A stretch of DNA of 64,000 nucleotides from Hyphomicrobiales bacterium (GCA_900466745.1 UBNE01000007.1:83113-147112); one strand, 5' to 3'; positions 30,222 through 39,223 are shown, numbered from the stretch's first letter. Numbers and translations are program-made. Notes: generated from the sequence alone by a model not told the origin.

Positions 30222-32551
30222 CAGCGCCTCTTGCCAGGCCTGTTCCCGCCCGGCTTCACCTTGCTCTTCCAGCCGAAGGGAGCGGCGGGCCGGCTCGCTC
30301 CATATGGCACCGCGCCGCGCCGCTTGCCAGCGCGTCCCGTCGCCACGGTGCGTCCGGCGGAGAGCAGTTCGAAGCGCAGGGCGCCGGCGACCGGCGCCGC
30401 CTCGACGAGCCGGACGTGAACCTTGTCGCCGAGGCGCCAGCTTTCGCCGGTGCGCTCGCCGATCAGCGCATGCGCGGCCTCGTCATGGCGATAATAATCG
30501 CCGCCGAGGGTGGAGGCGGGGACAAAGCCGTCGGCGCCGGTATCGTCGAGCTTGATGAACAGCCCGGCGCGGTTGACGCCGCCGATCCGCCCGTCGAAGC
30601 TCGCGCCGATCTGGCCGGCGAGGAAATGCGCGATCAATCGGTCGGTGGTCTCGCGCTCGGCCGCCATGGCGCGCCGCTCCGCCGCCGAGATGCGGGTCGC
30701 GACCTCGCGCAGTTCGGCCAGTGTCGTGCTCTTCGGTAGGCCGTCCTCGCCGAGCTTCAGCGCCGCGATCAACGCGCGGTGCACGATCAGGTCGGCGTAG
30801 CGGCGGATCGGCGAGGTGAAATGGGCGTAGCGGCGCAGGTTCAAGCCGAAATGCCCGTAGTTCTCGGCGACATATTCGGCCTGCGCCTGGGTGCGCAGCA
30901 CCACCTCGTTGATCAGCGTCTCGTTCTCCGAGCCCTTGATCATCGCCAGGATGCGGTTGAACAGCACGGGCCTCAGCGCCCCGTCCTTCGGCAGCTTGAT
31001 GCCGATCGAGGCCAGAACCTCGCCGAGCGCCCGCATCTTCTCCAGCGAAGGCTCGTCATGGCAGCGATAGATCAGCAGGCTGCCGGCCTTCTCCAGCGTC
31101 TCGGCCGCCGCGACATTGGCGAGGATCATGAACTCCTCGATCAGCCGGTGCGCCGCCAGCCGCTCCGGCACGATCACGCGCTCCACCGAGCCGTCGGGCT
31201 TGAGCACCAGCTTGCGCTCGGGCAGGTCGAGCTCGAGCGGCTGGCGCTGGTCGCGGGCGCGCGCCGCGATTCCGTAGGCCGCCCAGAGCGGCATCAGCAC
31301 GCTCTCGCGGATCGGCGCCGTCTTCCCGTCCGGCCTGCCGTCGATGGCGTCCTGCGCCTGCTGGTAGGAGAGCTTGGCGGCCGAGCGCATCAGCACGCGG
31401 TGGAAGGAATGGCTCTTCTTCGACCCGTCCGCCTTGAGCACGATCCGGACGGCAAGAGCCGGCCGGTCCTCGTTTTCGCGAAGAGAACACAGGTCGTTCG
31501 AGATCCGCTCCGGCAGCATCGGCACGACGCGGTCGGGGAAATAGACCGAATTGCCGCGCTCCAGCGCCTCGCGGTCGAGCGCCGAGCCCGGCGTGACATA
31601 GGCCGCGACATCGGCGATGGCGACGGTGACGACGAAGCCGCCCGGATTGGCGGGATCCTCATCCGGCGCGGCATGGACCGCGTCGTCGTGGTCCTTGGCG
31701 TCGGCCGGATCGATGGTGACGAGCGGCAATTCGCGCCAATCCGCGCGGCCCTTCAGGCTCGCCGCGGGGGCTTCGGCGGCCTGCTTCAGTGCCGCCGGCG
31801 GGAATTCGTGCGGGATGCCATGGGCGTGGATCGCGATCAGGCTGACGGCGCGCTCGGACTTGATCGAGCCGAGCTTTTCGCGCACCTGCGCCTCCGGCGG
31901 GCCGAAGCGGCTTTCGCGGCGCAGGCTGACAGAGACCAAGTCGCCATCCTGGGCGTCGCCGGTGCGGCCTTTCGGGATGATCGCCTCGCGGCCCTGCGCC
32001 TTCTTGTCGATCGGCACCAGCCGGCCGGAGCCGTCGGGCAGCGCCCGGAAGATGCCGAGGACGGCCGCCTTCGCCTTGCCCATCACCTTCAGCACGCGGC
32101 CGGAATAGGCGAAGCCGCCGACGCCACGCAGCCGCGTCAGCTTGAGCAGGGCCTGGTCCCCGACGCCGGGGGCGGGGCGGGCATCCTTCGGCCTGCGCCG
32201 ACCTTCGCGCGGGGCCTCGATCAGGATCCGCGGCGGCGCGCCGAGATCGTCCTCGTTCCATTCGAGCGGCTGGGCGACGAGGTCGCCGTCGCGGTCGCGC
32301 GCCTTGATCTCGCAGAGCAGCACCGGCGGCAGGGCGCCGCGCGGATGCACCGGGCGCTCCTTGCCGTCGCCGCCGATCTCGCCTTCCGCCGCCATCTCCT
32401 TGAGCAGGCGCTTCAGCCAGATCTTGCCGCCCTGATCGAGGCCGAAGGCGCGCGCGATCTCGCGCCGGCCGACCTCGCGGCCGGCGGCGCGCTCCTCCTC
32501 GATGAAGTCGAGGATCGCCTCGCGGCTCGGTTCAGGCGCGGAAAGGGGCAT
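30221..32551 (-). CDS. rnr: Ribonuclease R
   Basis: 776 aa 3'-5' exoribonuclease that degrades structured RNA and acts in mRNA and rRNA quality control. Layout: N-terminal winged-helix/OB regions, the RNB catalytic domain with the metal-binding stretch TIDPADAKDHDDAV (Asp cluster) and GNSVYFPDRVVPMLPE, and the S1 domain near IGASFDGRIGGVNRAGLFIKL. A basic tail ends the protein (WKSKVKPGGNRPGKRR). First gene of the minus-strand operon. The region upstream is a low-GC scar rather than the usual topA gene. Confidence 0.96.
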   Translation of the reverse strand: MPLSAPEPSREAILDFIEEERAAGREVGRREIARAFGLDQGGKIWLKRLLKEMAAEGEIGGDGKERPVHPRGALPPVLLCEIKARDRDGDLVAQPLEWNEDDLGAPPRILIEAPREGRRRPKDARPAPGVGDQALLKLTRLRGVGGFAYSGRVLKVMGKAKAAVLGIFRALPDGSGRLVPIDKKAQGREAIIPKGRTGDAQDGDLVSVSLRRESRFGPPEAQVREKLGSIKSERAVSLIAIHAHGIPHEFPPAALKQAAEAPAASLKGRADWRELPLVTIDPADAKDHDDAVHAAPDEDPANPGGFVVTVAIADVAAYVTPGSALDREALERGNSVYFPDRVVPMLPERISNDLCSLRENEDRPALAVRIVLKADGSKKSHSFHRVLMRSAAKLSYQQAQDAIDGRPDGKTAPIRESVLMPLWAAYGIAARARDQRQPLELDLPERKLVLKPDGSVERVIVPERLAAHRLIEEFMILANVAAAETLEKAGSLLIYRCHDEPSLEKMRALGEVLASIGIKLPKDGALRPVLFNRILAMIKGSENETLINEVVLRTQAQAEYVAENYGHFGLNLRRYAHFTSPIRRYADLIVHRALIAALKLGEDGLPKSTTLAELREVATRISAAERRAMAAERETTDRLIAHFLAGQIGASFDGRIGGVNRAGLFIKLDDTGADGFVPASTLGGDYYRHDEAAHALIGERTGESWRLGDKVHVRLVEAAPVAGALRFELLSAGRTVATGRAGKRRGAVPYGASRPAAPFGWKSKVKPGGNRPGKRR

Positions 32552-32906
32552 GGCCGACGGATGGGTTGGGCAAAGAAACGAAAGAGGTCACGCCGGTCTT
32601 TTGGCATGCCGGCACGCAAGCCGCCAGCATAATGGAGCACCGAGCCCCGCCGATGCTATGGCCACTACCGTAACAACCGGGGCCCCGGCGGGAATAAAGA
32701 GGTCGGCTTCGCACCCCGATGGCTGATCCGAATGCAGGGCGATCAAGCAAGGCGATCACGAATAACGCCAGAGTGGTTTCTCAAGTAATCCCCGGGGCTT
32801 TTTGCTCTCGTATCGTCGAACGACCTTTCCCGCCGAGGTTCGGACTCAACTCCTCCGCAATTGGCGGTGCCGGGCAATTTGAAACTCCCTCGCAAAGGAA
32901 AATGAA
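32552..32906. other. 355-bp non-coding, lower-GC stretch upstream of rnr and of the orphan gene
   Basis: No gene seen. Contains CCCCGGGG followed by CTTTTTG at about 32800-32812 (terminator-like, weak). Base composition changes visibly from the flanking core genes and stays lower through 33640. Confidence 0.4.
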
Positions 32907-33335
32907 ATGCAGGTGGAGCACTATATTGGTGGAGCCGAGCGTGTTTCGACGATCCAGGTGAATAGCGGGCTTCAGAACGTCGTTCTGTCCGTCAAGGTAC
33001 CAAATTTGACGCCGGCTGATGTGGTTTCGATTCAGGCACAGGCTGAGATTACGAATAATCTCAGTTTCAATGTAGGTGTCGGTCGGATGATTTTGCGTTC
33101 GCCCATCGGACCGGACAACGTCGGAAGTGGAACTTATGTTCTACCAGCAGCGATGGACAACGTTGATCCCTACTATCTTCACCACAAGGTGTTGAACTTG
33201 GCAACCTCGGACAGCGGTGTCACAGGCGATGCCTATTATAATCTCATCGTATATGCAGTTTCCTCGGCAGGAAGCGGCCTGATACAGGTTGAGTCAGGTT
33301 ACGGCACCATTCGGGCGATCGTCATGCGATCTTAA
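32907..33335 (+). CDS. Orphan protein, beta-rich, unlike its neighbours (possibly acquired)
   Basis: 142 aa, preceded by AAAGGAAAATGAA, a good ribosome binding site. No signal peptide, membrane helix or Cys. The sequence alternates hydrophobic and polar residues (VVLSVKVPNL, VSIQAQAEITNNLSFNVGVG, YYNLIVYAVSS, GSGLIQVESGYG), which suggests an all-beta sandwich such as a jelly roll. Similar folds occur in phage structural and surface proteins, but I cannot name a family. Codon use is visibly less GC-biased than the neighbours, a sign of transfer. It is the only intact gene in the 32.6-33.9 kb scar. Confidence 0.65.
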   Translation: MQVEHYIGGAERVSTIQVNSGLQNVVLSVKVPNLTPADVVSIQAQAEITNNLSFNVGVGRMILRSPIGPDNVGSGTYVLPAAMDNVDPYYLHHKVLNLATSDSGVTGDAYYNLIVYAVSSAGSGLIQVESGYGTIRAIVMRS

Positions 33336-33377
33336 GATCGGAGCTGACCAAACGAGACTAACATCGCCGACGACGAA

Positions 33378-33405
33378 GAAGGGCCGCCCTTGCGGACAGC
33401 CCTTC
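33378..33405. terminator. Hairpin downstream of the orphan gene
   Basis: GAAGGGC (33378-33384) pairs with GCCCTTC (33399-33405) around a 14-nt loop that itself contains CCGC/GCGG. No T-run follows on the plus strand. It lies 42 bp after the stop. Confidence 0.45.
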
Positions 33406-33529
33406 CATTGTCGAACCGCGACCCGGCGAGCCGGATCAAAGGTGCGAAAAACTTACGCGGAACAGAAACCCCAGCAAGAAGAGGTCCAGGTCCGGCCGCC
33501 TTGCACCAGCGGTTGATGACAATGAGACA

Positions 33530-33546
33530 CTGGATCACCTCCTTTC
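33530..33546 (+). other. 17-nt match to the 3' end of alphaproteobacterial 16S rRNA (anti-Shine-Dalgarno)
   Basis: CTGGATCACCTCCTTTC is identical to the conserved 16S 3' terminus as I know it from alphaproteobacteria. Read on the minus strand it is an extended Shine-Dalgarno, GAAAGGAGGTGATCCAG. The flanks do not continue the 16S match. Confidence 0.6.
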
Positions 33547-33640
33547 AGTTGTTGCCGACAAGAGGGAGGCTAAGGCGATTCTCTCCCGCTCGTAAATGGC
33601 AAAAATAGACTTCTCCGGCGAGCGGCCCGGAGCTTGCGTT

Positions 33641-33718
33641 TCAGCCGTGGAGCTTCAGGCCCTTGATGATCTTGTCGATGTCCTTGCGCGCGCCATGGAA
33701 CCCGAGCCCGACGAGGTC
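33641..33718 (-). pseudogene. C-terminal stub of an unidentified gene
   Basis: The last 25 codons of a minus-strand gene, ending FHGARKDIDKIIKGLKLHG and a stop at 33641. The peptide is lysine/isoleucine-rich and protein-like, but I cannot name the family. It is cut off exactly where the AraC-family remnant begins (about 33718), so the 5' part has been deleted. Confidence 0.45.
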
Positions 33719-33846
33719 TCGCGGAGGTCGCGGCCGCCTGCGGCTTCGCCGATCAGAGCCATCTGACACGCCAGTTTCACCGGGCCTATGGCGTCACGCC
33801 GGGCCGCTGGCGGGCCTTGCAGAATCGCCCGGGCGCCATGCGCTGA
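33718..33846 (+). pseudogene. C-terminal HTH stub of an AraC-family regulator
   Basis: Reads LAEVAAACGFADQSHLTRQF and then HRAYGVTPGRWRALQ before a stop at 33844: the second helix-turn-helix of the AraC DNA-binding domain, well conserved. In-frame stops lie directly upstream (TGATGA at 33664), so the N-terminal part is gone. It abuts the oppositely oriented stub on its left. The gnd gene starts 81 bp downstream. Confidence 0.8.
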
Positions 33847-33927
33847 GCCTCCTCGTGCTTGCTCCGCCGGCTGCCGCCATGCTTCAAGCAGGCGATGGAG
33901 CCGGCTCGACGGCAGGAGTGACGTGAC

Positions 33928-34914
33928 ATGCAGCTCGGAGTGATCGGCCTCGGCCGGATGGGGGGCAACATCGCGCGCCGGCTGATGCGCGCCGGCCATG
34001 AATGCGTGGTCTACGACCGCGATCCGAAGCCCGGACAGGCGCTCGCGGCCGACGGCGCGATCGTGGCCTCCGGCCTCAAGGACATGGTCGCCAGGCTGAA
34101 GGCGCCGCGGGCGATCTGGGTGATGCTGCCGGCCGGCACGATCACCGAGGCGACGCTCGCCGAGCTTGCCGGCCTCGTCGGCGCGGGCGACGTGCTGATC
34201 GACGGCGGCAACGCCTTCTGGAAGGACGATGTCCGCCGCGGCAGGGAGCTGGCGGCCAAGGGCATCCACTACATGGATATCGGCACCTCGGGCGGCGTCC
34301 ACGGGCTCGAGCGCGGCTATTGCCTGATGATCGGCGGCGCCAAGGAGGCCTTCGACCGACTCGAGCCGATCTTCAGGGTGCTGGCGCCGGGCAAGGGCGA
34401 GGTCGAGCCGACGAAGCACCGCGAGGGCCGCAACCCGACCAGCGAGCAGGGCTATCTGCATTGCGGGCCGGTCGGCTCCGGCCATTTCGTCAAGATGGTC
34501 CATAACGGCATCGAATACGGCATGATGCAGGCCTTCGCCGAGGGCTTCGACCTGCTGCGCAACGCCTCCGCCAAGGAAGGCCTGCCGGCCGATTACGGCT
34601 TCGATTTCGACGTCGCCGAGATCGCCGAGGTCTGGCGCCGGGGCTCGGTCGTCACCTCCTGGCTGCTCGACCTGACGGCCGAGGCGCTGGCGGCCGACGA
34701 GGAGCTCTCGGCCTATGCCGGCAACGTCTCGGATTCGGGCGAGGGCCGCTGGACGGTCGACGCCGCCGTCGAGACGGCGACCCCGGCCGAGGTGCTGACC
34801 TCGGCGCTGTTCGCGCGCTTCCGCTCGCGGGTCGGGCATACCTTCGGCGAGAAGATTCTTTCCGCCATGCGCGCCGGCTTCGGCGGCCATGTCGAGCCGA
34901 AAAAGCAGGGCTGA
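33928..34914 (+). CDS. gnd: 6-phosphogluconate dehydrogenase (decarboxylating), GndA-type
   Basis: 328 aa, the short form typical of NAD-preferring YqeC/GntZ-like enzymes. Oxidatively decarboxylates 6-phosphogluconate to ribulose-5-phosphate. Seen: the dinucleotide-binding [42 protein letters not shown] and the catalytic [19 protein letters not shown] with its Lys and Asn. Ribosome binding site GGCAGGAGTGACGTGAC precedes the ATG. Gluconokinase follows, so the two genes form a gluconate catabolic unit whose adjacent AraC-type regulator has been lost. Confidence 0.95.
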   Translation: MQLGVIGLGRMGGNIARRLMRAGHECVVYDRDPKPGQALAADGAIVASGLKDMVARLKAPRAIWVMLPAGTITEATLAELAGLVGAGDVLIDGGNAFWKDDVRRGRELAAKGIHYMDIGTSGGVHGLERGYCLMIGGAKEAFDRLEPIFRVLAPGKGEVEPTKHREGRNPTSEQGYLHCGPVGSGHFVKMVHNGIEYGMMQAFAEGFDLLRNASAKEGLPADYGFDFDVAEIAEVWRRGSVVTSWLLDLTAEALAADEELSAYAGNVSDSGEGRWTVDAAVETATPAEVLTSALFARFRSRVGHTFGEKILSAMRAGFGGHVEPKKQG

Positions 34915-34949
34915 ACCGGCCCGCCTGTTCTGCCGATCCTCCAACCGCG

Positions 34950-34988
34950 GTCATCCCGGCTCTGCGCTTCGCTCCGGCCGGGATGACC
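34950..34988. repeat. Half copy of the intergenic palindromic repeat
   Basis: GGTCATCCCGGC ... GGCCGGGATGACC, a single hairpin with CTCTGCGCTTCGCTCC as loop region. It lies between gnd and gntK and runs up to the upstream in-frame ATG of gntK. Confidence 0.75.
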
Positions 34989-35018
34989 CGTTCTATCCGA
35001 GACAGGAAAGACAAATTC

Positions 35019-35546
35019 GTGGGGAATGCATCTGAGAGGCGTGGAAAGCCCGCCGTCATCGTCATCATGGGCGTGGCCAGCTCGGGCAAGACCTCGCTGG
35101 GCGAGCGGCTGGCGGAGCGCCTCGGCTGGCCGTTCCGGGACGCCGATTCCTTCCACCCGCCGGAGAACGTCGCCAAGATGGCCGGCGGCACGCCGCTGAC
35201 CGACGAGGATCGCAGGCCCTGGCTCGCCGCCATCGCCGCCTGGATCGACGGGCTGCGGGGCAAGGGCGCGCATGGCATCGTCACCTGCTCGGCGCTGAAG
35301 AAGGCCTATCGCGACGTCATCGTCGGCGACCGGCCGGATGTGGCGCTGGTCTATCTCAGGGGCTCGCGCGAGCTGATCGGCCGGCGGATGGCGGCGCGCC
35401 AGCATCATTTCATGCCGCCGGCCCTGCTCGACAGTCAGTTCGCCACGCTGGAGGAGCCGGGTGCGGACGAGCGGCCGCTCGTCGTCTCGGTCGAGGACAG
35501 CAAGGACGCGATCGTGCAGGATGTGGTCGAGCGGCTGGGATTGTGA
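35019..35546 (+). CDS. gntK: Gluconokinase
   Basis: 175 aa from a GTG start. Phosphorylates gluconate to 6-phosphogluconate, the substrate of the gene upstream. P-loop GVASSGKTS, followed by FRDADSFHPPENVAKMAGGTPLTDEDR (landmarks DADSFHPPENV and GTPLTDEDR), CSALKKAYRD, and QFATLEEPGADE near the end: all standard GntK features. I favour the GTG at 35019 because AGGAAAG lies 7 nt upstream. An in-frame ATG at 34983 is inside the repeat element and has no ribosome binding site. Confidence 0.94.
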   Translation: MGNASERRGKPAVIVIMGVASSGKTSLGERLAERLGWPFRDADSFHPPENVAKMAGGTPLTDEDRRPWLAAIAAWIDGLRGKGAHGIVTCSALKKAYRDVIVGDRPDVALVYLRGSRELIGRRMAARQHHFMPPALLDSQFATLEEPGADERPLVVSVEDSKDAIVQDVVERLGL

Positions 35547-35568
35547 GGGGCCTTCACGGACTCGATGG

Positions 35569-35683
35569 GTCATCCCGGGCGCAGCGAAGCGTAGACCCGG
35601 GATCCATGCCTGAGCGTTTCCTATAAAAGCTCAGGCATGGATCCCGGATCAGCGCGGCTAAAGCCGCTTGTCCGGGATGACCG
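35569..35683. repeat. Intergenic palindromic repeat, best-preserved full copy
   Basis: GGTCATCCCGGGC and GTCCGGGATGACC at the ends; inner arms GGGATCCATGCCTGAGC and GCTCAGGCATGGATCCC form a near-perfect 17-bp stem around GTTTCCTATAAAA. Lies between the convergent gntK and multicopper-oxidase-like genes, where it may act as a terminator. Confidence 0.85.
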
Positions 35684-35707
35684 CGTTTTTGGCCGGTCCC
35701 TGCCTAC

Positions 35708-37162
35708 TCACACCACCTCGAACCAGCTCCACAGCCCGAGGTCGAAGCGCTCCAGCACGGTCGAGGAGATCAGCCAGCGGCCAGGGTTGTCGGCGATGAA
35801 GGCGATATGCCGCTTCTTGCCCTCCGGGACCTGCACCGTGTCGAGGAAATAGTTCTCCCAGCCGTCGTCGAGCGGGTGCAGCAGCCGGAAGGCGTGGCCA
35901 TGCACATGCAGCGGCTGGATGAAGGCGGTGCGGTTGTCGATCGCCATCACGATCGGCGTGCCGCGCCTGACGCTGAACAGCGGCTTGCCGTCCCCGGCTC
36001 CGGTGCCGCCATTGACCAGCCAGGGCCGGGCGAGGTCGAGGCCGGCATAGTCGAGCGTCCGCTCCGGCGTCAGCCGGGCGCCGCCTTCGATCACGATCTC
36101 GGGCCGCAGCGCGTCCTGCATCCTGACCGCGGCGGGCAGGGCAGGGTTGAGCCCGAGCGCCGGCGCGGCGGCCTGCGGCACCCTCGCCGCGCCCTCGGTG
36201 ACGATCCGCACCAGCGGCAGGCCCGGCCCGATCAGGGCGGTGACGTTGACGGAGACGCCGGCCTCGATCGGCAGGTCGAGCATGACGTCGTAGCGGTTGC
36301 CCGGCGCGAAGGGGAGCTGCGCGTGCACGGGCTCGAAGGTCTCGGTCGGCTGCCCGTCGACGGCGACCACGGCGGCCTTGGCGCCATCGAAGCGCAGCCG
36401 CATGATCCGGGCGTTGCAGCCATTGGCGAGCCGGAGCCGCACGCGCGAGCCCGGCCGCAGCCTGACCGGCTGGGGCGGCGGCTTGCCGTTGACGGTGAGC
36501 CAACTTCCGAGGCGCCCGGCGGCGGCCGAACCCGTGCCACGCGGATCGAAGGGCTGGATCGCCTGGTCGTCGCCGATCAGCCAGTCGGTCACCAGCACCG
36601 GCAGGTCGAGATCGACGGCCGGCGGCGCGCGCTCCTCGACGACCAGAAGCCCGCTCAGGCCTCGGCCGGCCGGTTCGGAGGAGCCGCCGACGACGAGGGG
36701 ACGGTAGAGGATGGTGCCCGAATCCGGAGGCGTCAGCCGGTATTCGCAGCTCCCGCCCGGCGTGACCGGAGGCTGGCTGAAGCCGCCGACGCCGTCCTGC
36801 GACGCCTCGCCGCGCAGCCCCTGCCAATGCAGTGCAAGCGGTGCCGTCGTCCTGTTCTCCAGCTTCAGCCTCAGCGTCTCGCCCTGTCTGATTCGCAAGA
36901 TCGGGCCCGGCGTCGCGCCGTCGAAGGCCCAGATCTCGCTCTCGGGCGCCGGCGCCGGCCGCAGGCGCGCCTTGGCCGGGCCGGCGATCAGCGTTCGCGC
37001 GGGAGGCTCCTGCGGCTGCTGCGGGACCTCGGCCGGCTTGCGTCCTTCGGCATGGGCGGGCGGAGCTGCGAGCAGAGCGGAGGCAGCCAGGGGGGCGCTG
37101 CCCAGGCCGGCCAGCAACTGGCGGCGGGTTGCGCTGGGGCGGTCGGGCGGCGGGCGCGTCAT
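35708..37162 (-). CDS. Multicopper-oxidase-fold protein, Tat-exported, copper ligands largely lost
   Basis: 484 aa with three cupredoxin domains. The ATG at 37162 is chosen because it places a Tat signal (ATRRQLLAGLGSAPLAASAL, cleavage near AHA) at the N-terminus. The oxidase copper motifs are altered: site 1 HWHG reads HWQG (112-115), site 2 HxH reads YRPL (153-156), and the C-terminal HCHxxxHxxxM reads SSTVLERFDLGL (466-477). Only PLHVHGH (417-423) survives. The framework around these sites is well conserved. E. coli FtsP/SufI is a known copper-free relative that helps division, so a structural role is possible. Unlikely to be an oxidase. Confidence 0.88.
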   Translation of the reverse strand: MTRPPPDRPSATRRQLLAGLGSAPLAASALLAAPPAHAEGRKPAEVPQQPQEPPARTLIAGPAKARLRPAPAPESEIWAFDGATPGPILRIRQGETLRLKLENRTTAPLALHWQGLRGEASQDGVGGFSQPPVTPGGSCEYRLTPPDSGTILYRPLVVGGSSEPAGRGLSGLLVVEERAPPAVDLDLPVLVTDWLIGDDQAIQPFDPRGTGSAAAGRLGSWLTVNGKPPPQPVRLRPGSRVRLRLANGCNARIMRLRFDGAKAAVVAVDGQPTETFEPVHAQLPFAPGNRYDVMLDLPIEAGVSVNVTALIGPGLPLVRIVTEGAARVPQAAAPALGLNPALPAAVRMQDALRPEIVIEGGARLTPERTLDYAGLDLARPWLVNGGTGAGDGKPLFSVRRGTPIVMAIDNRTAFIQPLHVHGHAFRLLHPLDDGWENYFLDTVQVPEGKKRHIAFIADNPGRWLISSTVLERFDLGLWSWFEVV

Positions 37163-37350
37163 CCCCTCCGCATAATCCGGCGCGCCGGCGCTGGCGAGAG
37201 GGCGGGGCCGGGCCGATGGCGAAAAGCGCGTTGCTGCGCCACTTTGCAGAACCGTCATTTTTTTGCTGCAACCGCCGGCTGAAATGCGTATAGCCCTGCG
37301 GCTTGACGATGGCCGCGCTGCGTTTGCTCGCGCGCAGCGCTATCGGGCCG

Positions 37351-37435
37351 GCGGGCGTGGCGGAACTGGTAGACGCACTGGATTTAGGTTCCAGCGGCGA
37401 AAGTCGTGGGGGTTCGAGTCCCTCCGCCCGCACCA
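37351..37435 (+). tRNA. tRNA-Leu (anticodon TAG)
   Basis: 85 nt with encoded CCA. Acceptor GCGGGCG pairs with CGCCCGC; anticodon stem CTGGA/TCCAG with loop TTTAGGT; long variable arm; T-arm GGGGGTTCGAGTCCCTC. Transcribed towards tig. Confidence 0.97.
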
Positions 37436-37630
37436 AAGGCCTCGGGTCGTAGCGCACCCGTCAGGGGGCGGAGGCGACGGTCGGTGTGTTTGTTGACGCA
37501 TCGGATCTTCCGAGAAGTGGAATCCGCTTTTCGGTCCGATGCAGAAGAGTTTTTCGCGAGCGCGGCGGCGGTCCGAACCGGCGTCGCGCTTTGGACATTG
37601 ATGAAGTAACGAGCTGTTGGCGGTACAAAA
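37436..37630. promoter_or_regulatory. 195-bp leader between tRNA-Leu and tig
   Basis: No gene. The stretch GGAATCCGCTTTTCGGTCCGATGC at 37519-37542 (too long to be chance punctuation, seen in variants across Hyphomicrobiales intergenic DNA as far as I recall) and a T-rich GAGTTTTTCGCG follow. The tig promoter must lie here, but I see no clear -35/-10. Confidence 0.35.
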
Positions 37631-39061
37631 ATGAACGTGACCGAAACCCTGTCCCAGGGCCTCAAGCGCGAATTCCAGGTGGTGCTGAACGCCGCCGACC
37701 TGAAGACCAGGCTCGACGATAGCCTGCAGGACCTCCAGGGCAAGGCCCGCATCAACGGCTTCCGTCCGGGCAAGGTGCCGGTCGCGCATCTGCGTCGCCT
37801 CTACGGCCGCTCCGTCATGTCCGACGTGCTGCAGAACGCCGTCAACGAGGCGAACCAGAAGATCGTCGCCGACAACAACCTGAAGCTCGCCTTCGAGCCG
37901 CAGATCCGCTTCCCGGAGAACAAGGAGGAGATCGAGGCCGCGATGGAGGCCAAGGGCGATCTCGCCTTCACCGTCGCGCTCGAGGTGCTGCCGAAGATCG
38001 AGCTCGCCGACCTCTCGGACGTCTCGCTCGTCAAGCCGGTCGCCGAGGTTCCGGATGCCGATGTCGACGCCGCGCTGGAGCGCATGGCCGCCGGCAACCG
38101 CAGCTATTCGCCGAAGGGCGAGAAGGCCAAGGCCGAGACCGGCGACCGCCTGATCATCTCCTATGTCGGCACCATCGACGGCAAGGCCTTCGAGGGCGGC
38201 ACCGGCGAGGGCATCCCGCTCGACCTCGGCTCCGGCCAGTTCATCCCCGGCTTCGAGGAGCAGCTCGAGGGCGTGAAGCAGGGCGAGAGCCGCACGGTGA
38301 AGGTCTCCTTCCCGGAGAATTACGGCGCGGCCCATCTCGCCGGCCAGCCGGCCGAGTTCGCCGTCACCGTCACCGAGGTGCAGAAGCCCGAGGCCGCCAA
38401 GATCGACGACGAGCTCGCCAAGGCTTTCGGCATCGAGTCGCTCGACGCCCTGAAGACCGCCGTGCGCGAGCAGATCGGCCGTGATTTCGCCGCCCAGTCG
38501 CGCCGCAAGCTCAAGAAGAGCCTGCTCGACGCGCTCGACGGCAAATACGGCTTCGAGCTGCCCCCGACCCTGGTCGAGCAGGAGTTCGCCGCGGTCTGGA
38601 GCCAGGTCGAGGCCGACATGAAGAGCGCCGGCAAGAGCTTCGCCGACGAGGACACCACCGAGGACGCCGCCCGCGCCGACTACCGCAAGATCGCCGAGCG
38701 CCGCGTGCGGCTGGGCCTCGTGCTGGCCGAGATCGGCGAGCAGGCCAAGGTGCAGATCGCCGACGACGAAGTGACGCAGGCCCTGATCGAGCGCGCCCGC
38801 CAGTTCCCCGGCCAGGAGAAGCAGGTCTGGGAGTTCTACCGCAAGAACCCGCAGGCGCTCGCCGAGATCCGCGCCCCGATCTTCGAGGAGAAGGTGGTCG
38901 ACCATCTGCTCGGCCAGGTGAAGGTCGCCGACGAGACCGTCTCGCGCGAGGCGCTCTTCGCCGATGACGAGGCCGAGGAGGCCGCCGAGGCCAAGCCGAA
39001 GAAGGCCGCCGCGAAGAAGACCAAGAAGGCCGAGGCCAAGGCCGACGACGCCTCGGCCTGA
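37631..39061 (+). CDS. tig: Trigger factor
   Basis: 476 aa ribosome-associated chaperone with prolyl isomerase activity. Layout: ribosome-binding domain with the signature GFRPGKVP (residues about 43-50), FKBP-type PPIase domain (about 160-245; [20 protein letters not shown] region, [10 protein letters not shown]), and the helical C-terminal substrate-binding domain. A Lys/Ala/Glu-rich tail ([17 protein letters not shown]) ends the protein. First gene of the conserved tig-clpP-clpX-lon order. Separated from clpP by a terminator. Confidence 0.97.
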   Translation: MNVTETLSQGLKREFQVVLNAADLKTRLDDSLQDLQGKARINGFRPGKVPVAHLRRLYGRSVMSDVLQNAVNEANQKIVADNNLKLAFEPQIRFPENKEEIEAAMEAKGDLAFTVALEVLPKIELADLSDVSLVKPVAEVPDADVDAALERMAAGNRSYSPKGEKAKAETGDRLIISYVGTIDGKAFEGGTGEGIPLDLGSGQFIPGFEEQLEGVKQGESRTVKVSFPENYGAAHLAGQPAEFAVTVTEVQKPEAAKIDDELAKAFGIESLDALKTAVREQIGRDFAAQSRRKLKKSLLDALDGKYGFELPPTLVEQEFAAVWSQVEADMKSAGKSFADEDTTEDAARADYRKIAERRVRLGLVLAEIGEQAKVQIADDEVTQALIERARQFPGQEKQVWEFYRKNPQALAEIRAPIFEEKVVDHLLGQVKVADETVSREALFADDEAEEAAEAKPKKAAAKKTKKAEAKADDASA

Positions 39062-39090
39062 GGCCGCCGGCAAGCCCTGTGCAGGCATTC

Positions 39091-39129
39091 GCGCCGCCGG
39101 CCTCCGCGACCGGCGGCGCTTCCCTTTTC
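39091..39129 (+). terminator. Intrinsic terminator of tig
   Basis: GCGCCGCCGG (39091-39100) pairs perfectly with CCGGCGGCGC (39110-39119), followed by TTCCCTTTTC. Lies 29 bp after the tig stop, so clpP needs its own promoter in 39130-39223. Confidence 0.8.
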
Positions 39130-39223
39130 AGCCGGCGCCGCCGTGCTTATGTGGTTGTCTTCCTGGACAACGCTGATTCGACACATCGCCGGAATTCGGC
39201 GCTCTCACCCGAGGATTGACCCC

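Noticed and set aside
30779..32632. Plus-strand open frame opposite rnr
   Set aside because: Antisense of rnr, no domain and no ribosome binding site.
32907..33600. Diversity-generating retroelement or retron around the orphan gene
   Set aside because: No reverse transcriptase gene and no template/variable repeat pair in the region.
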